Made by a program: the position numbers and the translations under genes. A model generated the notes under the pieces. That model worked only from the letters and a program-made list of their open reading frames with translations, did no database searches and had not been told where the DNA came from. 64,000 nucleotides of DNA, taken from positions 2,046,001 through 2,110,000 of the forward strand of contig JAKJHU010000085.1 in the NCBI GenBank assembly GCA_022316685.1. The letters run 5' to 3'. The stretch comes from Progne subis subis. Lineage: Eukaryota; Chordata; Aves; Passeriformes; Hirundinidae. Positions 24,262 to 35,894 of the stretch are shown here, in pieces. The stretch's first letter is position 1; every line of letters starts with the position of its first letter.

Positions 24262-27200
24262 TTACTCATCCACACGATCTTGAAAGTATTCATCCACAAG
24301 AGCAGATTTATCTTCTTCACATTCCTGTCAAAAAAAACCACAGAGAAAAATATAAACTTTCCTGGGTTGAACACAGGAATCATCAGGGGACTCTGAACAG
24401 TCATGCAGGAAAAAATCTTAGTGATCTCAGTGATCCTTTTTGACATTTAAAGGTTAAAACTCTGTTCATTTTGAAAACCAAAGCAATACTTTTAAACAAC
24501 CATTTGATCAATCTGCATACGGAAGATGATATTAAAGAATTTCACTTTTATAACTAAATGAAGATGATACAAGCATTGTCACTGAAAGACTAAACATGGT
24601 TTATTTTGAACCATACTAAGACAATAATTAATTAGCAAGGCAAAGAATATATTTATATTACAACTTATGGACGCTTTCTAATTTTTCATCTTCTCACCAA
24701 CAGTCCCTTACCTTTGGTTCTTTAAATTCCAGATCTTCTCCATACTGAATGGTGAAGTCTATGTGCTGCAGAACGATGTTTATACTTTCCTCATCAGAGC
24801 GATCCAAAGGCAGGAATCGAACCATACCATAGTCATCAATCTATAGAAGGATTCAAAGGGTGTTGGTAGGCAAATGCAGAAACTTAATTCTCATCAGCAC
24901 TCTAAGCCACTTAAACCACACTTGTATGGACTTCTAAAATACCATGTAAAGTCCCACTGTAAACCAATGGCAATTCCCTACTTGGAACACGTGGATAACA
25001 GTCCTAAATTCTATACAGTAGCAAAAGCCAATTCCCAAAGTTGCCATCAGAATTCAAAGAAAATGTATTGGCTGTAATCTAGATATCAAGAGTATCGTAT
25101 CAATAGCATCAAGAATCTCATAATCTGAAAAAATAAAAATCTGAGTTGAAAGAGGCAAAAAAATGATAGTGGATTTTAGGATACCAGCTCAAAAGCAATA
25201 TACCTACCAATCCACATATAGATTTGGTCAGTTTTTTAAACCTTTTACTTTTCAATATATTTGTAGAATCTTCAATCATGGAATACATATCTGGATCCAA
25301 GTACCTGGAGAAAAAAAGTCACCATCAACACTGAAAGTCTGTCATTCAGAATGGCACAAAAGATCCAAGATAATTATTTATAGAAAAATCCAGCCGTCAG
25401 TACAAACACAGAGATATTCATTTGACTCTGACTAAACTAAGCATCCCACCCACATGTTTAAAGACTATTGTTTGAAATAAACAAAATCCATCTTCTCCCA
25501 TTCCAAAAGAATAAGTTTTAATTGTGGGAAACATTAGACTGAACTTTCAGTGAACTTTGCCTCAGTATATTATACTACAGAGTAAAAAATTTTTTGGATC
25601 TTACTTTTCTATTTCCTTCTTGGCTTTCTTGCTCAGCAAGTCCATTTTGGTCATGACGTTAATCTGTGGAATCTCCAAAGATATCATTGCACTGAGAGCT
25701 GCCAGGATTCCAGAAATAAACTTGAAGAGGATGAAAAATGATGAATTAAAGTACAGAAAAACACAACACAAACACACAAGACACTCAATCACAGGCCAAA
25801 TCTGGTAATGAATATATGGAACATGGACACAAAACCATATGAGGAATAATTCTCTCCGTCGGAAAGACGAGGTGCCCCCCCCCCAAATTTTTGGAGCCTC
25901 AAATATGGATCTGCCACTGAAAAGGGCATTAAGAAAACCCAAACCCTTCTTGGCATGGTTACTGCTAATGGAGAGAGTGGCCTGCTTGTTCTTGGGATCT
26001 GAGAAAACCTCCAGAAGTCCCTTCCGACCTAAATTCTTCTCTGATTCCATGAGAGCTGTCTGGCTCCTACAACTGCTCCAACAGAGGCACTTCCAGGTCA
26101 GACCAGGCTGCTCTGGGCTGTGCCCAGTCAAGTTGAGACACCGTGAACATTCACTGCACAATCCCTCTGTCCCAGTCTGACCACTCTCAGTGCTGGTTGT
26201 CTTTACATCCATCTGGGATTGTCCTTGCTGCAAACTGTGTCTGGGGCAGCTGATGACAGCAACCAGCTCTCCCTGGACTTGGCCATTTTTCCTCTGGGCA
26301 AACCCAGCTCCCTGAATGGCGCAGGCTTGTAGTTTCATAAAAATGAACTTTATCCACAGATTTCAAATGGATACCTTGAAAGATTCCACCATAAACTGAG
26401 AATCCACAAGGAAAACTCCACAGACACGGAATTCCCACTGCTGCAGCTGCTCCACCAACTGTTTCATCACTGGCAGGTGTGTGTAGAGTTCAATCTGACC
26501 TGGGGCACACTCAGGATATTAACAAGTAGGAATGTGAAGCAAACAGAACAGTCCACAGTTATATTTAGACATGGGAATTGGCAGTTAAATTAAGGAAAAG
26601 CACCCTCTTCAGGCAGTTCTGACTGTGTTTGGGTGAAATGGAAAATAAATAAAAGGGGGTTTTTCCTCCTTTGGTCTCCAGTTAGTGTCAGTTTGCATTT
26701 GCCACAGCTCATGATGCTACCAAACATCTGTGCAGTCACCCAGATCAGCCCAGGACCAACTCCACACCAGAAAGTGACTCTGAAACTCAACTTAATAGCT
26801 CAACAAAATGGGAATTATCACGACCATCTACAACCAAATTTGCCAATTTGCGAATTTTCCAAAGCTTATGAAGAATGATACCAAAACATTGGCGTGTGTT
26901 TACCTGGGCAATCGAACAAAACGTAGTCATCCTCCACGTGCCCGAGGCTCTCCTCCAGCCAGCTGAAGTTATTGGCAAAGTACTCCATGCAAAATACCAA
27001 GCCACCATTGGGGCCAAACCTCAAGGACTCATCTTCCATGACATCGTCCACTTCTATCAGCTCACGGATGTCTGCGACAACACAAACGTCACCAGAGCCA
27101 GGAAATGAAATCTGCAGGCAGTGTGATGGCTGAGAAAACCATGACAACTTTACAGCAGCGCTGGGTGCAGGGGCATCTCTCTGGCACAGGCACAGCCAGC

Positions 27201-28042
27201 AGCCAAAGAAAACAGGTTACGTTCATGAAACTTACCCAAATTCCTTAATTCCCCAAATTAATATATGCTAAATACTTCCTCGGACTTATTTGGGGATGGT
27301 CTTTTGAGGGTTTGTGGTGATTGTCAGGGAAACATTTCATTCCCCAGATTTTCCTCTTACAATCCTGGATCTTCTAATGAAACTCTTCTCTTGAAAGTAT
27401 CTCAGCTACGTGTCCAGGTCAAGATGCACTTTTCTTATCATCTTTGTTCAGACACAAACGCTTTCGTTGTTCTCAAAACTAAGGCATCTGCCAGTACATA
27501 TCAATCACTGGTGTAGTTAAATACCGGAATTAAACACGAGCTGGCACAGGACAACAGTCACTGATGTAGGGAGTTATCCCAATTACAAGACTGCATTAAT
27601 CTCTAACACAGGCACTATTTGGTACCAGACTAGAACTACTCACTGACACAAAGATCACACGCTATTTTGTTGAAACGATTTTCCAGCATCTTCCCCCACT
27701 GCTGCATGGGCTCGGTTTTCGAGCAACAGAACTTGCCCGGTAGCACGCCCGGGGGCGGCTGGAGCCCAGGCGCGCCCGGCGGTGCCTGAGGGCCGCCGCT
27801 CACCTGCCATGACGGGGTAGCTGAAGAGCTCGGCCGCCGGGTCCAGGTTCACCACCTGCACGGCGCGGCCCAGCGCCTCGCAGTGCTGCACCATGGTGGA
27901 GCAGTACGTGCTCTGCAAGGCACACAAGGCCGTCAGGAGCCGTCAGGAGGCTCCCGCCGCCGCCGCCCCTCGTTCCCCGCCGTTGCCCGCTCACCTTCCC
28001 GCTGCCCGCCGGGCCCATCACCAGCTGCGCGTACCGGGGCAT
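24262..28042 (-). CDS. GPN3: GPN3, GPN-loop GTPase 3 (8 coding exons)
   Basis: GPN3 is a small GTPase of the GPN family needed, with GPN1, for assembly and nuclear import of RNA polymerase II. Coding exons in transcript order: 28042-27995, 27912-27804, 27071-26904, 26499-26375, 25720-25605, 25304-25208, 24840-24712, 24324-24262. The total is 855 bp, 284 aa plus stop, equal to the human protein. Visible motifs: the P-loop GPAGSGKST across the exon 1/2 junction (about residues 10-18), the family-defining Gly-Pro-Asn loop in RFGPNGG, the G3 motif DCPGQ across exons 3/4, and TKMD as the G4 guanine-specificity motif. The start [16 protein letters not shown] is conserved. The acidic C-terminus ends [10 protein letters not shown]. 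The gene shares a CpG-island bidirectional promoter with DENR. Confidence 0.97.
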
Positions 28043-28480
28043 GGCTGCGGCGGCCCGGCGGGAAGTGGCCGCTGCGGGGCTCCGTAGCCCGGCTGAACGC
28101 GTGACGGCTCCGCGCGTGGCCCTGCCCGCCGCGGTACGGCGAGCCGGCGGGGTCAAACCGTGCACGCCCCTCTCGCGAGACGGCGGCGCTGGGGCGGGTG
28201 CACGTGCGCGCGCGGTGAGGGACCGGGACCCGCCGCGGCCCGAGGGGCCTCCGGTAACACCGACACCGCCCCCGGGTGCCCCCGCCCCGCTCCGCTCAGC
28301 CCCCGCCTGTCGGCTCCCACACCCGCCCGCTCCCTCTCCTCCGGAGCCGCGGCGCTGCCGCCCCTCGCAGCGATCCCCCCGGTGCTTGTACCGAGCATCC
28401 TCCCGGCGCCCTCCTTTCCGTCAGACCCGGCACCGCCCCGCCCGGCGAGCCCGCCCCTCCTCAGGTACCCGAACCGCATC
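27700..28480. promoter_or_regulatory. Bidirectional CpG-island promoter of GPN3 and DENR
   Basis: This GC-rich, CpG-dense block covers GPN3 exons 1-2 and extends toward DENR. The GPN3 start codon is at 28042. DENR coding begins at 29401 just after a splice acceptor at 29391, so DENR must have an upstream non-coding first exon here. Candidate donors follow 28213, 28251 and 28464 (the last is CTCAG/GTACCC), and I cannot choose between them. Motifs include TCTCGCGAGA at 28171 and an E-box CACGTG at 28201. Confidence 0.75.
28171..28180. promoter_or_regulatory. TCTCGCGAGA palindrome
   Basis: This is a perfect copy of the 10-base TCTCGCGAGA element found in a subset of vertebrate CpG-island promoters, often bidirectional ones, and reported to bind BANP and Kaiso-type factors when unmethylated. 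It lies 129 bases upstream of the GPN3 start codon and within the likely DENR first-exon region. Confidence 0.8.
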
Positions 28481-29400
28481 CCCTCGGCTCCCCCGCATCC
28501 CCTCAGCTCTCCCCTCCTATCCCCTCAATTCTGCCCCTACAAATCCCCCCGTCTCCCCTCATCCCCCCGTGTCCGTGATCCTAACCATGTCTGGTGTCCC
28601 AGCACCCTTTCCCCGACCCACCCTCAGTTTTGCCCGGAGCACCCTCCCGCCCCTCTTTGGGGTCTTCATGAGCACCGCAGCATCTTCATCCCCTCTGTGC
28701 TCATCTACCGCCTGTCCTTGTCCCCCTGCCTTGAACCCGCCACCTCTGGAATTTTCCCTCAGCATTCCTCACTGCTCAGCACGGCTTGTACAACATCCCA
28801 AGCTCCCTCACACATATCCTGTTCCCATCTTCCTGCGGGATTTCTTGTGTGTTTCAAACTCTCTCCTTGTTGACTCCTGTCTTTTAAGACCTTCGCTTGA
28901 AAGCGTGTATGTAAACCACTATTAAATTCATTAGTGGCTTGAGTTTTCTTTTTTTTTTTTATGCTCTGTTGTTTTTGTTTTTTTCCTCAGTGTTCTTGGA
29001 TCAGATTGTGACTCTTCAGGCACTGATTTAAATGACCCCTTTCCTTTGCTAATATGCGAGAGGTACCTGCCCCCAGTGCCCCCACTGTTTGTGTGCCACT
29101 GATTTAACATGATACTTCACATTGTCCTTAACCCATAAAGGTCTTTCTTCATTTTGTGGCATTTTGGCTTTTTTCCCCTCATGTGTTAGAATTCCAATAC
29201 TCCTTGGTGTCCTTTGTAGCCGTTTTCCCCATGTTTTCATTATTTTTGATTCCCATTTTCTTCTCTGTGATCTTCCACACTCCTTTTGACGCTTGCACCT
29301 GTTCCCTCTGGGATTCTTGTTGAGTTGGGAGGGACGTGACTGACTTAAACCCGGACCCTGCATCCTGATTCTGTCACCCTGTGACCTGCAGGCTTGTGAC

Positions 29401-32400
29401 ATGGCCACAGATGTGGCTGAGCCGGTGGTCCCTGACTGCAGAGGGGACGGCAGGAGCGGTGCCAGGTCAGACGCCGATTACCCCCTGCGGGTGCTCTACT
29501 GCGGAGGCAAGTCCTGGGTGTGACAGGAGTGGGAGCACACATCTCTTCCTGCAGGAAGCCACTGAAGCCATTAGCACATTAGGAAAGGCCTCTGAGCATT
29601 AGGATGATAGCAAGAAACAGAATACGTGAAATTGCTATACTGTGTTTAGAAGCGTTCTTTACTCCTTGCGTTTGTAGCTGTGTGGGTGAAATTTAAAGGG
29701 AAGTAAATAATCTCGACGGGTGTGTTTTTAGGTAGGAATGTCGTTTTGCTTCAGGCTGGAATACGGCTGCAGGGCAGTAGGAAACAGCCCTGTTGGTTTG
29801 GGTGTCCCCTCTTTGGGACGTTGGCAGCTCTTGGAGAAAGGAGAGCTGACCAAACCACCTGGTACTTCAGTGTCTCTTTTGCCTCAGGTAGAAGTGGTGT
29901 TTTGTTCTGTAGCTTAGCCCAGCCTTGGGCATCTCCTCCCCTTCCCTCAGTGACTGGCAGCTCTTGCTGTGGTGGTTTTATCCTAATGCAGAGCGTGTGA
30001 GCACAGGTCTAATGAGGGAGGAATTAAAATGTGGAGTGGCTACAGTAAAGAAGTATTTTTGAGTCAGTGTGTGGGTATAACCAGAAGTTATGTAAGAACT
30101 CATCCCTGACTTTAAAGCACCATTTGGAATTTAATTACTAAAGCTGTAAATAAAAAGGTAAAAGTGTAAAAAATTCCTTTTGTAATCTGTTCTCTTTTTT
30201 CCCCTTTTTGTCTGCAGTCTGTTCGTTGCCAACAGAGGTAAGTTAATTTTTTGTTGTCCAAATTTCCTTCTGTCCTATTATGCCCTATTTTTTGGTGTAT
30301 TTGTGATGTATTTTGTCATTCCTCCACTAACAACATTCATATGGCTTTTTTCCAGTACTGTGAATACATGCCTGATGTGACTAAATGCAGACAATGGTTA
30401 GAAAAGAATTTTCCAGATGAGTTTGCAAAACTAACAGTAGGTAAGAGTCTTTTCTATTTTCTGACTGATACATGTCCTTGGACATATTTAGAAATATCTT
30501 GTCCAGTTCTTATCTCTTTCCTTTTCCTGCTGTATCATGTGAAAGTTAATGCTTTGAATGCTGTGAAATAGGTTTTATAATGCCAGAAAACACTAAATCA
30601 TTTAGCAAAATATCACTGTATCTTACTTTCTGTTCCTGTAAGGCTGGAGGTGTTTCACCACTAATTTTGTTCTTTTTTTCCCCTCACTCCTTTCTGCTGC
30701 ATTTAAGAAAATTCACCTAAACAGGAGGCTGGGGTTGGAGAAGGCCAAGGAAATGTGGGAGGAGGAGAAGAAGAGGAGAAGAAGAAGCAAAAGAGAGGCA
30801 AGGTCTAAATAGTTGATTGTGGTACTGATTTAAAAGCAGCTTGGGGCATCCCTCTCCCACCTGCTGGTCTTGAGCAGGGCATTTTGGTGGTTAGCTCTGG
30901 AACATAGGGAATATCTTTCTCCCTGTGGTCTGTGCCAATGGAGATGTTGGACAGGAGGGACAGGCAGGGAAAGGTGACCTGCATCCTGTGCCCCGTTGTT
31001 CCTGTCACACTCAGGGAGCAATTCCTCCCAACCTGAAATCAGCTGGCATTTCTCCCGGAATGCTCTGCCCTGTTGAGCAGCACTTTATGGGCTGCTTGCA
31101 GAGTGGAACAAAGGCTGCTTCCCTCCGTTAATGCCTCATGACTCTGCTTTTGTCTTTGTTCCTTCCACCTCTCTGTAGTCAAGGAGCAGGACTTGGTTTT
31201 ATGCTTTTAAATCTATTACCTGTGTCTCCGTTAGCAGCTGTGTCTCTTCCCAGCAGTACTAATGAAAAACATTTTCAAAACCCACCTCTGTAAGATGTAA
31301 AGTTATGTGGAACAATTTAAACACATTTTTATCTTTGATCGTTGGAGCTCTTTCTGCTGAATTAATTAACATACTTTCCACCATAAATCAGAGTGCTGGA
31401 GCTGTTAATATGCATTTGCCTGTGCAGTGTCAGTTGTGTGTAATGCTCCAGAAATTATGGTTAGTACCCGGTGAGATTCATATTTTATTCCACATACATT
31501 TTTATTTTATTTTTGGTATCTTGGTAACCAGTTTAATTTACCTTCCTAGCAGGCAATTTAATTTACCTAGACTAGCAGGCAATGTCTAGTGACAACAGTA
31601 ATTCACGTTCTGTAACTTGGATGCTTTTCCCAGAGATTTCAGGACATTTTATATCAACATTAATTTGTTGTGAGGGGTGGTATGATTCGTTTTCAGTCTA
31701 GTTTTTGGTTCTAAAATAATAGTGTTTAAAATATTTAATGATTTTCTCCTAGAACCCGAAGTTTCATGGAAACTTACAGTATGATGTTAAGGAGGATGGT
31801 GTAAGAGTGACCATAAGAGTGTGAGGGGAAAACAAGTACAAACTTCATAAGACACTGCAGAAACTCACTGAAGAGAATTTAAGGGACAAATTTACTGCCT
31901 TAAAATTATCAGACACCAGTTTATAATAAAACAGAATTGAAAGTGCTGCGTGTTAGAAACAGAAACAGTCTCGGGGGTTGGTTTACTTGTCATAAATTCT
32001 TTAGGTTTTCATGCTAAGAAGGCTGAGAAACATGAAACTTTGGTTCCCTGGAATAACTTGATGACTGCACACGAAGTTAGCCGAGATCTTAATCTGGCTT
32101 GAAGAATCCTAATGAGTGGAATGTATCTTTTGCATGCTTTACTCGGGCTCAGAAATGCCTGATATGGGGAGTGTTCCCACAGGCTGGCCTAGAAACGGGC
32201 AGCGGGAAGGATGGTGTTAAATGGTGTGGAACTGGGGTTTGCTGCTGGCTCACATATCCCTGTCTGGGTCTTTGTGGGGTCGTGCACAGGTGTCCAGAAC
32301 TTGATCTCCTGTGAAACCCAGCAGCCTGAGGAAAGCAAGACCTTGTGGCCTCAGGAGATGGGCGTGAGCAGCTTGCTTTGCCTTGCACGCAGACCCTGAG

Positions 32401-34247
32401 GATGTTAAAATAGTTGTGGAAAATATCAAAGAAAAATTTCTTTCTAGGGCTCCACCCAAAGAACGGTGTAAACGTAGACTAAACACAGTGATGGGTAAAG
32501 TGTGGGGAAAAGCTCTTTTTGTGCTGATTGTAGTGAGGGTCTGCTGTGCAGCCTGTGCTTGAATGCATATTTGACATGTATATATTGTTATTTCCCATAA
32601 TACTGGACTTCGGTGATGTGGGATCTTTCTTAAATAATAGTAAACCTCAGACAATGTGCAAAATATGTTTTGTTTACCAACGGTGTTGGGGAGGTAACTT
32701 TTTGTTTATGGTGAAAAAAATCTGACCTTGTATGGTTTTTTCTTTGATGAACTGTGGCATAATTTAATTAACCATGTAACCTTATGCTCTGTTTTGAAGG
32801 TGGAAGAGGTCAGATAAAACAGAAGAAGAAGACTGTGCCACAGAAAGTTACGATAGCTAAAATTCCCAGAGCAAAGAAAAAATATGTCACGAGAGTGTGT
32901 GGCCTCGCCACGTTTGGTGAGTTTGGGTTTTCCTGTTATTGGATGTGCCTGCCTCTAACCTCACATTTCTATGATATTTCTGTTTATTTCTGATATTTCT
33001 TCTGGTTTTATTTCACTGGGTAATCTGCTTCCAGCTGTGAGATGAAAGTCCCGAGGTGCTTTTAGCAGTTCCAAAGCATGTCAAAACTTCCCACAGGGAT
33101 AAATTATTAATGTACTTATTGCTATGATTTTTCAAACAAAGAGGGCTACAGGTTTTTTGAAGCAGGGTGCAGATCCATGTCAACAGAACATGTAGAGGAC
33201 ATTCAGCCATCTCTACCTTGAAGCATTTGTAGATCTGTAGAGTCGGATGTTTTGGGTGTCAACAACAGACCTGGCTTTCAATGGGAACTCTAGCAAAGCT
33301 TCAGCTGTAAAGTGCCACTTCTTTTTCTAGTTAAAACAAGATTCTGGTTTGAATCTTGAGAAAATATTTTTATAACAACAGCTGTACTTAAATTGTCCAT
33401 TTTCTCCTTGGCAGAAATCGATCTCAAGGAAGCACAAAGGTTTTTTGCTCAGAAATTTTCCTGCGGTGCCTCAGTAACAGGAGAAGATGAAATCATCATT
33501 CAGGGGGATTTTACAGATGACATTATTGATGTAATCCAGGAGAAGTGGCCTGAGGTAATAAACCCTTCCTTCTGTCAGGAAGACACACACTTTTCCACGT
33601 TTAGCTTGTGACTTTCCAATGATTTTGGAAACAGGCTTCATCTTTGGCAGCACAGATTGGTGCACAAAAATAAAAGAGCAGTTGTTGCATTCCCACCCTA
33701 CAGGGAGAGAGGCGTGTCAGAATAAATCCAGCTGTCAAATATCTGTGGCTTCTTTGTGACCATTTCTTAACACTGAGTGTCTAAGTATTCTTACATTGCC
33801 ATCCTATTTTTTGACACCTCTTAAAATACTGCAAAATTTAAACAAACAAAAAAGCCCCAAGCCCCACACATTTATGCTTCAGAAGAGATCAGCTAGTGTG
33901 GGTTGGACTGAAATTTCAGGCTGAGAGCTGTATATGCATGGGCTTTCTCTGACTCTCCCTTGTCCTGGCATTTCCCAAGAGGAATTCTTTATGGTTTATC
34001 TCCATAGGCCTGTCTTTATTCCCAGCCCTGCAGGCTCAGCTGTGTCCTGTAAGCACATGCCACTCATGTAGGATTTACAGCAGGGGATTTGGAGTGGTGC
34101 TGTTCACTTCTCCCACTTCGCTACATTTACAGGGTTGCACATTGAAGGAGGCATGTAAAAAGAAAATACTTAATTTGCTGTGTTTTGGCTTTTTCTCCCT
34201 AGGTGGATGATGACAGCATTGAAGATCTTGGAGAAGTCAAGAAGTGA
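29401..34247 (+). CDS. DENR: DENR, density-regulated re-initiation and release factor (7 coding exons)
   Basis: DENR forms a heterodimer with MCTS1 that removes tRNA from 40S subunits after termination and promotes re-initiation after upstream ORFs. Coding exons: 29401-29506, 30218-30237, 30356-30440, 30708-30797, 32800-32916, 33415-33554, 34203-34247. The total is 603 bp, 200 aa plus stop; human DENR is 198. The N-terminal cysteine cluster (YCGVCSLPTEYC) is the zinc-binding MCTS1-contact region. It is followed by a Lys/Glu-rich linker and a C-terminal SUI1/eIF1-like domain (from about residue 110 to the end). The N-terminal ~20 residues differ from mammals. The first coding intron starts with GC (GGAG/GCAAGT) and intron 4 also starts with GC (AGAG/GCAAGG), because only these positions keep the frame. 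The second coding exon is a 20-base microexon. A non-coding first exon lies upstream. Confidence 0.96.
31532..31582 (+). repeat. Short tandem duplication in DENR intron 4
   Basis: Two adjacent copies of about 25 bases, TTTAATTTACCT followed a few bases later by CTAGCAGGCAA, with a few differences between them. No function is implied. Confidence 0.8.
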
Positions 34248-34495
34248 TAGTGGAAGACTACCTTTATTTAATTTTATGGTTATAAATGAAATAGCAAAAG
34301 TGAGGCTTCTAAATCCATTTGCTCTGCAGTGAAACTGTAGAGAACCCTTATCCTTGGCATTCTCACTGTTCTGTATAGGCTGCTTGGGGTTTGTTTGTTT
34401 GTTTTGAGTTTTGTTTTGGTTTTTTTTTTTTTTTTTTGTGATATTTGCCAAAGTTAAATTTGGGTTCTACCATGCTTACGCATGAAGTAGATTTA

Positions 34496-34501
34496 AATAA
34501 A
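34496..34501 (+). promoter_or_regulatory. DENR: Poly(A) signal of DENR
   Basis: AATAAA lies about 250 bases after the DENR stop codon and after a T-rich tract (34419-34437). A second A-rich cluster with AATAAA-like motifs lies near 34962-34975 and could serve a longer form. Confidence 0.75.
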
Positions 34502-34519
34502 ATTACTGTTCCTCACTGA

Positions 34520-35425
34520 ATAGTTTCTGAGGTTTTTTACATCTACTTTCTTCTGCCTATCTTATGGGAAAATAAGAATTTAAGGTATTAAAAGTTTGTT
34601 TTTCATCTGCTGTCCTTTCTGCTGAGCTTAAGGCATGTGGCTGATGTAGACACTTTTACTTCTCATTTATCTGCAGAGAATTTTAGAAATCAGAACAGAA
34701 CAAACATTCTAAAGGTTTGTTAGCAATGAAAGAACAGTGAATCCTGAAGCGGTCAGAGATCTGGGCTGAACTGATCATTCTACATCCCTGCCAGCTGAAT
34801 TATTTTATTAAGTGGAAACACTGAGAAATATGTGAATATGACTTAGAAATTTATCCTATTTTCATAATTCCAAAGATCCAAACCCTTCTGGGCTTCTAGG
34901 TGAGGCAATTGTAATGGTTTTATGCTTTTAACCCGCTGCTTGTTCAAGAATGGTAGTAATTAATAAAAATAAAAAACAAATTAATAGTGAGCACTATTCC
35001 ACATGTTAGCAGGTGGGGTGGGGTGCCAGCTCTGCTGTCTGTACTCCCACATACTGCCTCGAGCATCGATTTGGTGCTTTTTGTTCCACTGTTCCATTTA
35101 ATAACAATAAAAGCTCCCTGGTGGCAGAGTCCTGCAAGTGACGTGCTCCTGTCACTGCAGAACCTCGGTGAGCTGAAAGCCGAGGGGTTGATGAGTCAGA
35201 CACTCCGTTCTCTTCCCGTAAATCTGCTTTTTTCAGTGATTTCTACTTATAAACCATGGGTGTATCTGGAGAGGTAACTCCATCCCTGTCCTTGGAAAAC
35301 CTGTATCTCTATATTCCTCCCATTTAATGCTGCACAGGGAAGTTGCCTCCAACCCTTAACATTCCGGCCTGGTCCTTACTCATCCCGTATTAACAACGTT
35401 ATTAATTATCACATTTTTCTAGCAG
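34520..35425. other. Intergenic spacer between DENR and CCDC62
   Basis: No gene is seen. The sequence is AT-rich, apart from the GC-rich CCDC62 promoter that begins near 35430. Confidence 0.6.
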
Positions 35426-35452
35426 CTCCAGCCCCGGGGTGAGGCGGCCGTG

Positions 35453-35505
35453 GGATTCGAACCGGCGGGTGAAGGACTCGAACCGGGAGCCCCGGGACTC
35501 GAACC
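35453..35505 (-). repeat. Three B-box motifs in a 21-bp tandem repeat
   Basis: GGATTCGAACC at 35453-35463, GGACTCGAACC at 35474-35484 and GGACTCGAACC at 35495-35505 are each the reverse complement of the RNA polymerase III B-box GGTTCGANTCC with no mismatch, and start exactly 21 bases apart. The sequence around them does not fold as a complete tRNA, and no A-box is evident at the right distance. They may be TFIIIC-binding sites without polymerase III transcription, or tRNA-derived sequence that was amplified. Confidence 0.75.
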
Positions 35506-35568
35506 CGCGGGCCCTTCGCTGCTGGGGGCGGAGCTTCCGCCAACGGCGGGCAGGGCCGGGCGGCGCCG

Positions 35569-35616
35569 GTGGGGTGGGGGGCGGCCGGGGGGTAACGGGG
35601 GGTAACGGGCGGGGAC
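35569..35616 (+). repeat. G-tract cluster, potential G-quadruplex
   Basis: Runs of four to six G separated by short loops, including two copies of GGGGGGTAAC, meet the usual pattern for a G-quadruplex on the plus strand. They lie in the CCDC62 promoter about 280 bases upstream of the start codon. Confidence 0.75.
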
Positions 35617-35894
35617 GGAGCGCAGGGGGAGTTCCTGGGCTTAGGAAGAGCCGCCCCGGCCAGGAGGGACAGCGGGGGAGTCCTGCAAGCCTGCCCGGGA
35701 ACGAGAGCCGCTGCCCGGGGTCGGTACCTCAGGGCCCCTCCTCAGGCCGCGGGGCCGCCTCAGCGCCGCTGTGCTCCCTCAGGGTCGGCGGCTGAGGGCC
35801 GTGCTCAGCGAGGGAGCCTTCATGCTGAGCGCGACATCCTTGAAGCCTTGCCGCTTCCACTAATGCCTGGCAGAGCTCTGGCCCCCAGTCCCCT

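Larger units (their letters stand above)
35430..35830 (+). promoter_or_regulatory. CCDC62: CpG-rich promoter of CCDC62
   Basis: A GC- and CpG-rich block ends about 65 bases before the CCDC62 start codon at 35895. It contains three tandem B-box-like motifs at its 5' edge and a strong G-tract cluster. No TATA box is visible. Confidence 0.7.

Noticed and set aside
25601..26338. A 245-codon minus-strand open frame
   Set aside because: Only its C-terminal part (GPN3 exon 25720-25605) is coding; the rest is intron read-through.
28041..28925. A 294-codon plus-strand frame starting opposite the GPN3 start, considered as FAM216A, the human divergent neighbour
   Set aside because: The translation is Pro/Ser/Arg-rich composition bias with no resemblance I can recognise, and DENR occupies the divergent position.
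35430..35520. A tRNA gene or tRNA pseudogene at the TTCGAACC motifs
   Set aside because: Only the T-loop/B-box element is repeated; I see no acceptor stem, anticodon arm or A-box at normal distances.
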